DNA of 64,000 nucleotides, taken from Persicaria tinctoria (Eukaryota > Streptophyta > Magnoliopsida > Caryophyllales > Polygonaceae). The stretch spans positions 39,383,373 to 39,447,372 of the forward strand of contig JBANSL010000008.1 in assembly GCA_037127255.1 (NCBI GenBank), in the 5' to 3' direction. Both the position numbers and the translations under genes were made by a program. The notes under the pieces are model-generated. The model was not told the origin of the DNA. It ran no database searches and saw only the letters and a list, made by a program, of their open reading frames with translations. Below, piece after piece: positions 1-10,068 of the stretch (position 1 is the stretch's first letter; every line of letters starts with the position of its first letter).

Positions 1-306
1 CACAAGATCTCAACAAGTCCAACTAAACCCAAACAAAGGCCCAAACTCTAAGTCCAAACAAGCAAGCAAATGAAAGGCTAAGTATGGGTGGTGGCTGAAT
101 CACTCTTAGTCGAACCCGAGAATGGTGCGGTTTCCAGCAATGTGATGATGTCATCCTCGGGCTCCTTTGGTAGCACCAACTTCATATGGTGGATGATGAA
201 AGCGTTAAGTTCATCTCTTATCTTTTTAGCTCGTGACCTAGTGATAGGTCCATCTCCATCTCCGAAATGAGGGGCATCGGGTGATTCTTGGGATGGTCCT
301 CCATCA
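1..306 (-). repeat. LTR-D, 3' LTR, cut by window edge
   Basis: These 306 bases match 15165-15470, the U3 end of the other LTR-D, with no difference that I saw. The element-sense start is TGATGGAGGACCATCC at the high-coordinate end, preceded by a purine-rich stretch (GAAGGGGAGAA) that serves as polypurine tract. The U3 carries the last 76 or so codons of the integrase ORF, ending at 78. Confidence 0.85.
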
Positions 307-1147
307 TTCTCCCCTTCTTGGAAAGGATTCGACCTCGAATCCATGTCTTCATTCTCATCTAGGTAGGGGGTGAGATCGGCGACATTGAATGTTGCACTAA
401 CTCCATAGTCACCCGGTAGGTCAATCTTGTAGGCATTATCCCCGAATCTTTGCAATACCTTGAATGGACCATCTCCTCGAGGAGCGAGCTTAGTTTGGCC
501 ATCAGTTTGGGGGTGGCTAGAAGTAGAGAATAGCAATCTAGTTCCCAATTTATTCCATAAGGTACGCCAAAAATGACTTAAGAATTTCACATCCCTATCA
601 CTAACAATAGTTTTTGGCACACCATGCAACCTAACTATCTCTCTAAAGAATAGATTAGCAACGTTGGTAGCATCATCAGTTTTATGACATGCAATGAAAT
701 GAGCCATTTTAGAGAACCTATCCACTACCACAAATATAGAATCTCTCCCCTTCTTAGTTCTAGGCAACCCAACTATGAAATCCATGGATATGTCTTCCCA
801 AGGGGCTGATGGGGTTGGTAGTGGTGTATAAAGGCCATGGGGCATAAGCTTAGCTTTAGCTTTAATGCAATCTATGCATCTCTTAAGGCAATGTTCTACA
901 TCCCTAAGCATATGTGGCCAATAAAAGTGTGATTTCAGTGTGTTATAAGTCTTATCCCTTCCAAAATGTCCCATTAGGCCACCACTATGTGCTTCACTAA
1001 CAAGTAATAACCTCAAAGAACATCTAGGAATACACACTTGATCTTTTCGAAATAAGAATCCTTCATGTATATAGAAGCTGTCATTAGGACCCTTTTCTAA
1101 GCATTTTCGAAAATGTTCACCAAAATCTAAATCAGATTCATACAATT
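78..1147 (-). pseudogene. CRM-like integrase, A/D hybrid, catalytic Glu lost
   Basis: Integrase end of a gypsy Pol, 355 residues open. The zinc-binding H2C2 motif (H53, H60, C90, C93) and the first two catalytic aspartates (D122 in ISMDF, D183 in VSDRD) are present and nearly identical to the integrase of A2 (49376-50815). At residue 219, right after DGQT, the catalytic Glu is replaced by Lys and about 160 codons are missing. The frame then continues in a D-type GPY/F-like region ([16 protein letters not shown]). The last 76 residues, with the PITRSRAKK motif, lie inside LTR-D. The N-terminal link to RNase H was destroyed by N1. The frame is open but the product could not catalyse integration. 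Confidence 0.85.
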
Positions 1148-2328
1148 TGATGCGGGACCATCCAAGCCATCATCAACGACACCTCCGGACACACCTATGA
1201 TTCGAGATTATGAGGATGATGTCCTTCTCAAGAGGAAGAAGAAGGCTCCACCATGGGAAGAAGTCCCAAGGTGCAAGCTTGGATTAAATGACGTTTTGGT
1301 TCGTTCATAGTCATTTGACAGCTTTTCGACGTCTCTGTAAAATGGGTCGTACGGATTCAATATTTATCGGATGGAGGCGTGCCATACCTTGTTGGAACGA
1401 GGACGAAGAGATCTACAACTTTGTTGTTGAAGGTTTTTCCAGATTCGACCTCGAGATTGGACGAAAATGCACATCTTTGCAAGCTGTCACTGTTTTGACG
1501 GGATTTTAATTAAGTCTTGAACATTATGTTTATTTCCTATTTTTAGTATTTCTTTTACTTAAGTTATTTTAGGAAACTTTAAGGTTATTATTATTATTTC
1601 CATTAGATGTTAGTTTTATCTTATTCTATCATCTAACTCGGCCCAACAGCCCTGCGTGGCCTATATATTCCGAGTTCTCCTATTGTAATTCAATAAGAAC
1701 ATTATGAATAGAATTTAGATCTCTCAAATTGTGTGAAACACATGGAGTGTCTTGTTGATCCAACTAGAGCTGTGCTCGTTGATCACGAATTGGTATCTAT
1801 CTAGCTTGGTTTGCTTTGCCGTTCATCAACTTCGCAAGACTTGGTGAATCTAGTATCCACAAGCCCCCTTCTGGTGCTTCAAGTTGTCCGCTTGATTGTG
1901 TCGGATTGTAGAGGCGGGTTGTGTAGGCATTGGTATTGGTTCCTACCCTCTGAGGAGGCCTGGGGTCTTTATCTTGCGCTGCATAGATCGACTCAGTCCT
2001 TATCAGGTCGTGTCTTTCAATTCTTGCATCTTAAATTTCGAGTCTTTACTATCTTTATCGAGTCTTTGTTATTTCTTTGAGTCGACATTGAGTCCAGCCT
2101 TTGGATCTTGGTGTTCTTGCAAGTTCTTGGTCGAATCTTGGCATTCTTGTCAAGTTTCTTTGAGTCTTTCTTTGTTCTTGCTGCGTTCTTGAGATTCTTG
2201 ATCAATCTTGGTTATTTCTTGAATCGAATCTTGCTGTTCTTGATTGATCTTGATCGAGTTCTTGTTTGTCTTGTTCAGTTCTTGCTTGTTGTCGAAGATC
2301 GGACCAACCTACGGCTAACCCCGTATCA
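1148..2328 (+). repeat. LTR-B, 5' LTR of N1
   Basis: It starts TGATGCGGGACCATCC and ends CGGCTAACCCCGTATCA, so the ends form an imperfect inverted repeat TGATRCGGG. The first 160 bases or so are coding when this sequence stands as a 3' LTR. The U5 part is full of TTCTTG and GAGTCTT words. Its second half is almost identical to LTR-A at 11338-12408, while the first half is different. Confidence 0.93.
1662..1667 (+). promoter_or_regulatory. Putative TATA box of LTR-B
   Basis: A TATATA within GGCCTATATATTCCGAG lies about 515 bases into the LTR, followed at a short distance by CTCCTATTGTAATTCAATAAG, which could hold the start of R. The same block recurs in the other long LTR-B copies, for example at 5910. 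The TSS is inferred, not seen. Confidence 0.5.
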
Positions 2329-2331
2329 AAT

Positions 2332-2343
2332 TGGTATCAGAGC
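2332..2343 (+). other. Primer binding site (tRNA-iMet type) of N1
   Basis: TGGTATCAGAGC begins three bases after the LTR end and is the exact complement of the initiator-Met tRNA 3' end used by many plant LTR elements. It marks the preceding LTR as the 5' LTR. Confidence 0.9.
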
Positions 2344-3785
2344 TTTGGTTTCCGACATCAAGATTGAGTCTTTTTCTTTTCTAAACACAAAATCCACAAA
2401 AAAGAGTCCTTTTCTTGTTTTGGTCTTTTACTTCTTGTTTCTTTATTTGATTATTGCACTAATCTTGAGTTTGTGATTGTTGTGGTTGCGTAGCCTAAAC
2501 ACAAAAGCCTAGCCGAGACCGTGGAGTCGACCAAAGTGGTGCGCAATTCCCTCTTGTGCAGCACCTAAGCCGGCGGCAATTCATTGTCCCCATAGTTTCT
2601 CCTTGGCCGAATCCACATACCACAAAAGTTAAAAACCTAGTTTGTTCTATCTTTCTATCTTTTCTATCTTTGGCATATTTGTTCTATCTTCTATCTAAAT
2701 TCCATTTATTTATTGCCTTACAAAAATCTGATTTTTGGTGGATATAAATCATATTTATCTATCATTTATCTTTAAGGCTTTAGATAGATCCACTTACCAA
2801 AGATAAACAAAAGCCTCACCTATAAATACATCTTTAGGGCTGAATTTTGTTATCCTTTCACCACTACCATCATATTTTCGAGTCCTTTCTCATTGTTGTT
2901 AGTTTTCTTGCATTAGATTCATAAAAAAAAAAAAAAAAAAAAAAACAAACAGTAAATTAAGGTCCGAAAATTCAAAAAAAAAAAGAGAAGAAAGTGTTTG
3001 GTTGTTGTTTGTTGATCTAGTGCAAGAAAACCTAAAGGACTCAACTTTTTTGGTGATCTCCATAGCCTTGTCAACAGCCCTAAACCTAAACACATTATCC
3101 TAAACACATACACCTCCACAAAAATTGAAACCCTACCCTGCAACTACAACGTCCTAACTTAAAGGTTTTCAATCAAAAGAGGTAAATTTCCATTCTTTCT
3201 TAGTTTTTCTTTTATTTTCTCTTATTTTACAGCCTTATCGAGTTGTTTGGTGGCTGTTGTCGAGCACTTATACCATTGTCGAGTGCTGAGTTGTTGTGTC
3301 GAGGAGTTCTCAGCCTTTGTCGAGCTCTCTTCATTACTTTGAGTTGCTGTTTGTGTGTGTCGAGTACTCCTTCACTTGATCGAGTGCTGTTTGCTATTGT
3401 CAAGTGCTTACTTTGATTCAGTCGAGTGATCTCAGCCTTTGCCGAGTTCTCTCTTGTGTGTGTCGAGTGCATTAGACCCCTGTCGAGTGCAACCTTGTTG
3501 TGTCGAATTGATTTCTTGCAATTGCCTTTGTTTTTGCTTGAATCAAGTGCTTACAAGCTACTGTCGAGTACTCTATCACTTTTGTCGAGTACTTTGTTGT
3601 TGTTTCATTCATTCTCTTGATTGCATACTTTGATTGCTTTGTTCTTTGCTTGAGTGTTGATTTGCCCAAAGCGGATTGCCCCAACAAGCGTGACATACCA
3701 ATTAGAGAGGGAGTGTGAGCGAAACACATTGTGAGGTTGTTTATATTTTTCTAACTTTACATATTTCTTTGTTTGTTGTTTTGTG
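2344..3785 (+). other. N1 5' leader with TCGAGT array and poly(A) run
   Basis: Untranslated leader between the PBS and the gag start. It holds an A run at about 2922-2944, then from about 3238 to 3625 a loose array of more than a dozen TGTCGAGT words spaced roughly 20-40 bases apart. Next comes a conserved block (3656-3736, with GGATTGCCCCAACAAGCG and GGGAGTGTGAGCGAAACACA) just before the ORF. The same order is found in leaders of A and other B elements, so this is the likely site of packaging or dimerisation signals (inference). No convincing ORF. Confidence 0.7.
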
Positions 3786-5558
3786 ATGGCTAATATGCAG
3801 GGACGAGGGAAAGGACGATGGCAACGAGAAGAGTACTACTTCTCAGAGGACGACGACGACTTCCAAGAGGATGATTATTGGGAGCAACGTCCTAGACGAA
3901 ATGATAGAGGAGGTCGATACCACTATCGAGCACCTAGAGAGCCTGTGCAAGATGGCATAGGTAAGGTAAAGGTAAAGATCCCTCAATTTTATGGTACCAA
4001 CGATCCAGATGCTTACATTGATTGGGAAATTAAAATGGATCGAATATGGATTTGTCATAACTTCTCTGAACATAAAAAGGTGCAACTTGCTTCCCTAGAA
4101 TTTCAAAGTTTCGCTTTAATTTGGTGGGATAATCTAGTTAAAGAAAGAAGAACATTCCTTGATGCACCTGTTGCTTCTTGGATTCAATTAAAAGCACTTA
4201 TGAGAAGTAGGTTTGCTCATCCACATTATGCTAGCGAGCTTAGACAACGTTTAGAAAATCTTAAGCAAGGTAGCAAAACTGTTGAGGAAACCTTTTATGC
4301 AATGCAAGAAATCATGGCTAGAGCTAATGTAGTTGAACCCTATGAAGATACTAATGCTAGGTTTCTTAGAATATTGCACCCCGCCTTAGCTCATGAAATT
4401 GATTACTTTCCTTATTCTACGCCTACTGAGCTTTTACATTTAGCTATGAAAGTAGAAAGGAATGCTAGATACAGGAGCCAAGCTAATAGAGTGTCGAGTG
4501 GCCAGCAACAAGGGTGGCGTTCCAACAGGCCTCAACAGCCCCAAGGGAGGTTTGATGGTGGCTCAAGGGAGAGAGTAAGTCAGCCCCAGGGAAGAGGTGA
4601 ATATCGAGCACCCCAACAGCCCCTCGACAAGGGCAAAGCGCCTTGGAATGGACATGAATCGTCTAGGGTATCTACTGGCCCTAAAGGGAGTAATCCTAAC
4701 TCTTCTACTCTTGAACCTATGTACATTCCTTGCTTTATATGTCAAGGTAGTGGACATGTTATGAAGGATTGCCCAAATAAGAAGCCTCTCATGATTAATC
4801 ACCTAGGCGATAATGAATCTGAAAATTCTAGTGATAAACATGATGAGCATGTTCATAATGATCAAGATATTAGTTTACTTTCTTCTCACGATGATTGCCT
4901 TGAACATGAGGATGTTGATTCTTTGATTGATTTAAATGTTCAACCTCTACCCTGTGCTGATAATCAAAGCAAAGATTTGTGTCAAACTACATGCTTAGAA
5001 GAAGGCATAGTTTCTAATATGATCATTGATGATGAAACTTCTTCTACTATTGCTAGCATTGAGTTAATTGAAAATTCAGCCTTGAAAAAGGATGAAAACT
5101 TGCTAGCATTGGATGAAAACTTAGGGATTAATGACCAAGCTCAAGTGCATATTAAGTTAGAACATCATGAAGATGACATGAAATATGAATTATGCACTAA
5201 TAAAGTTTCTTTTCTTGATTTTGTAGATGAAGCTAAGACAATAACCATCGAGGAGTGGTCAATCTCTACACCAATCGTTCTTGAGATGGATTTCCATGGG
5301 CATATGGTGTTCGATCCAGGAGCTCGTGTGGCTGCATGTGCGGAATCATATATGACCTTGGATTCGAGGACGAATCCTTTTCAAGAAAGGGAGATTGATG
5401 CGGGACCATCCAAGCCATCATCAACGACACCTCCGGACACACCTATGATTCGAGATTATGAGGATGATGTCCTTCTCAAGAGGAAGAAGAAGGCTCCACC
5501 ATGGGAAGAAGTCCCAAGGTGCAAGCTTGGATTAAATGACGTTTTGGTTCGTTCATAG
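3786..5558 (+). CDS. Gag-type protein of N1 fused to an LTR-encoded tail
   Basis: Open frame of 590 codons from ATG 3786. It starts at the glycine/arginine-rich region (the A-type N-terminus beginning MSNNQG is missing). The capsid-like domain covers about residues 58-245, including [12 protein letters not shown] and the LENLKQGSKTVEE block. A CCHC zinc knuckle (CFICQGSGHVMKDC) is near residues 315-328. A degenerate protease remnant follows in which the DGGS of A elements reads DDET, so it should be inactive. RT, RNase H and IN are absent. The frame then passes a short integrase-end remnant (LDSRTNPFQE) and continues for the last 54 residues or so inside the 3' LTR, ending in a basic LLKRKKKAPPWEEV tail. 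It could supply Gag or be packaged in trans by A elements; function is inferred. Confidence 0.8.
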   Translation: MANMQGRGKGRWQREEYYFSEDDDDFQEDDYWEQRPRRNDRGGRYHYRAPREPVQDGIGKVKVKIPQFYGTNDPDAYIDWEIKMDRIWICHNFSEHKKVQLASLEFQSFALIWWDNLVKERRTFLDAPVASWIQLKALMRSRFAHPHYASELRQRLENLKQGSKTVEETFYAMQEIMARANVVEPYEDTNARFLRILHPALAHEIDYFPYSTPTELLHLAMKVERNARYRSQANRVSSGQQQGWRSNRPQQPQGRFDGGSRERVSQPQGRGEYRAPQQPLDKGKAPWNGHESSRVSTGPKGSNPNSSTLEPMYIPCFICQGSGHVMKDCPNKKPLMINHLGDNESENSSDKHDEHVHNDQDISLLSSHDDCLEHEDVDSLIDLNVQPLPCADNQSKDLCQTTCLEEGIVSNMIIDDETSSTIASIELIENSALKKDENLLALDENLGINDQAQVHIKLEHHEDDMKYELCTNKVSFLDFVDEAKTITIEEWSISTPIVLEMDFHGHMVFDPGARVAACAESYMTLDSRTNPFQEREIDAGPSKPSSTTPPDTPMIRDYEDDVLLKRKKKAPPWEEVPRCKLGLNDVLVRS

Positions 5559-6576
5559 TCATTTGACAGCTTTTCGACGTCTCTGTAAAATGGGTCGTAC
5601 GGATTCAATATTTATCGGATGGAGGCGTGCCATACCTTGTTGGAACGAGGACGAAGAGATCTACAACTTTGCTGTTGAAGGTTTTTCCAGATTCGACCTC
5701 GAGATTGGACGAAAATGCACATCTTTGCAAGCTGTCACTGTTTTGACGGGATTTTAATTAAGTCTTGAACATTATGTTTATTTCCTATTTTTAGTATTTC
5801 TTTTACTTAAGTTATTTTAGGAAACTTTAAGGTTATTATTATTATTTCCATTAGATGTTAGTTTTATCTTATTCTATCATCTAACTCGGCCCAACAGCCC
5901 TGCGTGGCCTATATATTCCGAGTTCTCCTATTGTAATTCAATAAGAACATTATGAATAGAATTTAGATCTCTCAAATTGTGTGAAACACATGGAGTGTCT
6001 TGTTGATCCAACTAGAGCTGTGCTCGTTGATCACGAATTGGTATCTATCTAGCTTGGTTTGCTTTGCCGTTCATCAACTTCGCAAGACTTGGTGAATCTA
6101 GTATCCACAAGCCCCCTTCTGGTGCTTCAAGTTGTCCGCTTGATTGTGTCGGATTGTAGAGGCGGGTTGTGTAGGCATTGGTATTGGTTCCTACCCTCTG
6201 AGGAGGCCTGGGGTCTTTATCTTGCGCTGCATAGATCGACTCAGTCCTTATCAGGTCGTGTCTTTCAATTCTTGCATCTTAAATTTCGAGTCTTTACTAT
6301 CTTTATCGAGTCTTTGTTATTTCTTTGAGTCGACATTGAGTCCAGCCTTTGGATCTTGGTGTTCTTGCAAGTTCTTGGTCGAATCTTGGCATTCTTGTCA
6401 AGTTTCTTTGAGTCTTTCTTTGTTCTTGCTGCGTTCTTGAGATTCTTGATCAATCTTGGTTATTTCTTGAATCGAATCTTGCTGTTCTTGATTGATCTTG
6501 ATCGAGTTCTTGTTTGTCTTGTTCAGTTCTTGCTTGTTGTCGAAGATCGGACCAACCTACGGCTAACCCCGTATCA
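5396..6576 (+). repeat. LTR-B, 3' LTR of N1
   Basis: 1181 bp, same length as the 5' copy. It is preceded by the purine tract AAGAAAGGGAGAT, which is also coding. The first 163 bases complete the Gag-type ORF. It is followed directly by a second PBS. Confidence 0.93.
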
Positions 6577-6641
6577 AATTGGTATCAGAGCTTTGGTTTC
6601 CGACATCAAGATTGAGTCTTTTTCTTTTCTAAACACAAAAG
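6577..6641 (+). other. Second PBS and leader stub after the N1 3' LTR
   Basis: TGGTATCAGAGC at 6580-6591 and about 50 bases of B-type leader (TTTGGTTTCCGACATC onward) follow LTR 5396-6576. They stop abruptly at 6641, where A-type RNase H sequence begins. A 3' LTR should not be followed by a PBS, so this is the start of a second, otherwise deleted element unit, or the trace of a tandem or circular intermediate. Confidence 0.8.
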
Positions 6642-9600
6642 GAAATGTTTCAATGAACTCCATCCATCTTCCATGTCTCCTATCAAGTTTATCTTGGCTT
6701 TTAAAATGTTTTAAAGATTCATGATCAGTCCTAAGAATAAACTCGCTAGGCCATAGATAGTGAGACCATGTCTTAAGTACTCTAAACAATGCATACAATT
6801 CCTTATCATAGGTAGAGTAATTAAGACAAGCACCTTTCAACTTTTCAGAAAAGAAAGCAATAGGCTTACCTCCCTGCATAAGGACTCCACCAATTCCAAC
6901 TCCGCTAGCATCACACTCTACTTCAAAGGGCTGAGTAAAGTCCGGCAAAGCTAATAGAGGTGCGTGAGTGAGCTTGTCCTTAAGGGTGTTGAATGCTTCC
7001 TTCTGAGCTGCTCCCCATGTGAATTCACTCCGCTTTTTCGTGAGCTCAGTGAGGGGTGCCGAGATGGTGCTGAAATCTCGAACAAATCGACGATAGAAGC
7101 TCGCCAATCCTTGGAAGCTGCGTACATGGCCGATGTTGGTGGGTGTTGGCCATTCCTGGATTGCCTTGATCTTAGCCTCATCGACACGCAGTCCTTTCGA
7201 ACTCACTACAAATCCAAGAAAAGACACTTGTTCATGACATAATTCACACTTCTTTAAATTAGCATACAAGCGTTCAATTCTCAGCGTTTTAAGCACTTCT
7301 CTAAGATGTGATTCATGTTCATTAAGAGACTTGCTATAAATCAGAATATCATCAAAATAAACAACAACAAATCTTCCAATGAAATCTCGAAGCACATGAT
7401 TCATTAAACGCATAAAAGTGCTAGGAGCATTAGTTAAACCAAAAGGCATAACCAACCACTCATATAACCCAAGCTTAGTCTTAAAGGCTGTTTTCCATTC
7501 ATCACCTTCTTTCATTCTAATTTGATGATAGCCACTTCTAAGATCAATTTTAGAAAATATAGAAGCTCCATGTAACTCATCTAGCATATCATCTAATCTA
7601 GGAATGGGGTGACGATATTTAATAGTAATGTTGTTAATAGCCCTACAATCTACACACATTCTTCATGATCCATCTTTCTTAGGGACTAATAACACAGGCA
7701 CAGCACACGGACTTAAGCTAGTTCGAATATAACCCTTGTCCAACAGTTCCTGGACTTGGGTTTGGACCTCTTGGGTCTCAGTGGGATTCATACGATACGC
7801 AGGTCGATTAGGCAATGCAGCCCCTGGAATAAGATCAATTTGATGCTCAATTCCACGAATAGGGGGTAGACCTGGTGGTATGTCATCGGGAAACACATCT
7901 TTATACTCCTCAAGTACAGCGAGTATATTGGCTGGAAGAGAAGCTTTAAGCTCTTCACTCAACATATTCAAGCTCTTAATGAGATGCATAAGGGTGGTTT
8001 CTCCATCCGCCAATTCGTCTAAAAATGTACTCTTGGAAGCCATTAGTACACCTTTAGGCCGAGTTTGAGGATCCACTTGGCTCGACTGAGCCTCCTGATC
8101 TAACTCACCTTTACTTACCTTCCGCTTCTCAATCTCATCAGCTACTTGCGTAGGCGTCATGGGTTTGAGAATGACATTCTTTCCCTGAAAAGTAAAGGTA
8201 TAGCGATTAGTAAACCCATCATGAATAACCTTACGATCAGATTGCCAAGGACGGCCTAATAGAATATGACAAGCTTGCATAGGCACAATATCACATAAAA
8301 CATCATCTTCATAATGTCCTAGCTTAATATGCACTTTAACTTGTCTATGAACTTTTAATAAGCCACAATCATTCATCCAATGCAATTTGTAAGGTCTTGG
8401 GTGTTGGACAGTAGGTAAATGCAATTTGTCAACCATTTCTTGACTAGCTAAATTACAGCAACTACCTCCATCAATGATCACATTTACAACCTTTCCTTTA
8501 ACTAGACAACGAGTATGAAATAAGTTTTCTCTTTGATTATCTTCACATGGTGTAGGAACAACACTTAAAACTCTCCTAACAATCAAAGATTCTCCATGTT
8601 CATATTCAACCTCATTATCATCATTTTCATAACAAACAAGGTTTAGGTTCTGATCATTGTCATTAGCATGCTCATCCGGTTCATCACAAGAATTTTCAGA
8701 TTCATATTCTCCAAATTGATTAACCATGAGCGTTTTCTTATTCGGGCAATCCTTCATATAATGTCCTCTACCTTGGCATTTAAAGCATACAATGTCTCTA
8801 GAACGAGTAGTAGAAGGATTAGGATTACTCCCTTTGGGACCAGTAGATGTCCCAGACGATTCTCGTCCATTCCATGGACCTTTTCCTTTGTCAAGGGGCT
8901 GCTGGGATACTCGGCTATCTCCTCTCCCTTGGGGCTGGTTTGGTCGATCTCGTGAACCACCTTCACCACGCCATTGGGACTGATTTGGCTGAGATTGGCG
9001 CCATTGGGGCTGCTGCACACTTGACACTCTTCCTTGGCTCTTATAACGTTGTCCCTTTTCTACTTTCATAGCTAGATGTAAAAGTTCAGTAGGAGTAGTA
9101 TAGGGAAAGTAATCAATTTCATGAGCTAAGGCGGGATGCAAGATCCGAAGGTATCTAACATTAGTTTTATCGTGAGTTTCTACCACATTAGCTCGAGCCA
9201 TAGCTTCTTGCATAACATTAAATGTCTCCTCAACAGTTTTACTACCTTGTTTAAGGTTTTCTAATCTGTTTAATAGCTCTCTATCATAATGTTGAGGTAC
9301 AAACCTATTTCTCATTACTACTTTTAATTGTTCCCACGAAGCAATAGGTGCATCAAGGGATCTTCTTCTTTCCTTAACAAGATTATCCCACCAGATTAAT
9401 GCAAAACCTTGAAACTCTAGGGAAGCTAATTGCACTTTCTTAGGTTCTGAGAAATTATGACAATTCCAGATTTGCTCCATTTTAATCTCCCAATCAATAT
9501 AAGCATCTGGATCAGTTTTACCATCAAAAGGAGGAATCTTTACCTTCACCTTGCCTATTCCGTCGTCATCATTGAACCTAGGTGGGCGGTTCTGATTTCC

Positions 9601-10068
9601 CCTTTGATTCCGTCTCGGGCGTCGCTCCCAATACTCCTCTTCTTGGAAGTCGTCATCTTGCTTCGAGTAATAGTATTGCTCTTGATAGCCTCGACCTCTT
9701 CCCCTTCCTTGTCCTTGTCCTTGCACATGAACAAACCCATTATTCCGATCATTTCTCCCACCTCGTGGAGAGTTATTTTCATTGAATAAAGGATTATCTA
9801 AATTGACATTAACATGAGGATTAGGATTAGGGATAGGATTTACGACCTCTCTTTCATTGTTGGGTATCTCCACTCGCTCTTGCTGGCCTATGTTGTTCGA
9901 ACCACTAGGCCTAGAGCTTTCCCACTCCGCCATCTTAGCTTGCAACGCAGCCAAGGTATCCGTTATAGTGGCTATGTTGGCCGTCAAGTTGTTGAACTGC
10001 TCGGGTGTGACAGTAGCACTCGAGTTCGTGGCATCGTTACCACCATTGTTTCCCTGATTGTTAGACAT
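6642..10068 (-). pseudogene. A1 gag-protease-RT-RNase H, one nonsense codon
   Basis: A-type polyprotein from ATG 10068. The Gag N-terminus begins [10 protein letters not shown], followed by a G/R-rich stretch, the capsid-like domain, a CCHC knuckle near residue 426 and a protease motif VIIDGGS near residue 530. A proline-rich linker leads into RT with [21 protein letters not shown] at 7662-7660 replaces the TGG found at the same place in A2 and cuts the frame just before [11 protein letters not shown]. Beyond it the frame is open through [10 protein letters not shown] and RNase H (VECDASGVG) to 6642, where N1 and the leader stub replace about 160 bp around the end of RNase H. Highly similar to A2 (50821-54393). 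Confidence 0.9.

Larger units (their letters stand above)
1148..6576 (+). mobile_element. N1: complete non-autonomous B element
   Basis: Two 1181-bp LTR-B copies bound a 3067-bp internal region holding a tRNA-iMet type primer site, a long leader and one Gag-type ORF. There is no RT, RNase H or integrase. I noticed a single difference between the LTRs (TTGTTG against TTGCTG in U3), so the insertion is young. It sits in the A-type pol of the mosaic element. The flanking 5-mers (CAATT, AATTG) do not match, and PBS plus leader sequence follows the second LTR, so this is not a clean simple insertion. Confidence 0.85.

Noticed and set aside
1288..1509. 73-87 codon ORFs (MTFWFVHSHL...) repeated in each LTR-B
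   Set aside because: They lie in U3 and have no homology that I recognise; not listed as separate genes. The coding possibility is discussed as a finding instead.
2332..2343. tRNA gene fragments at the LTR edges
   Set aside because: They are 12-base complements of the tRNA 3' end in the primer position, not tRNA genes.
1811..2476. ORFs of 89-122 codons in the U5/leader of LTR-B and LTR-A copies
   Set aside because: Leucine/phenylalanine-rich translations of TTCTTG-rich DNA, differing only as the LTR does; both strands are open, a composition effect.
1143..6581. TSD for N1
   Set aside because: CAATT and AATTG share AATT only through the LTR-PBS spacer; not a duplication.
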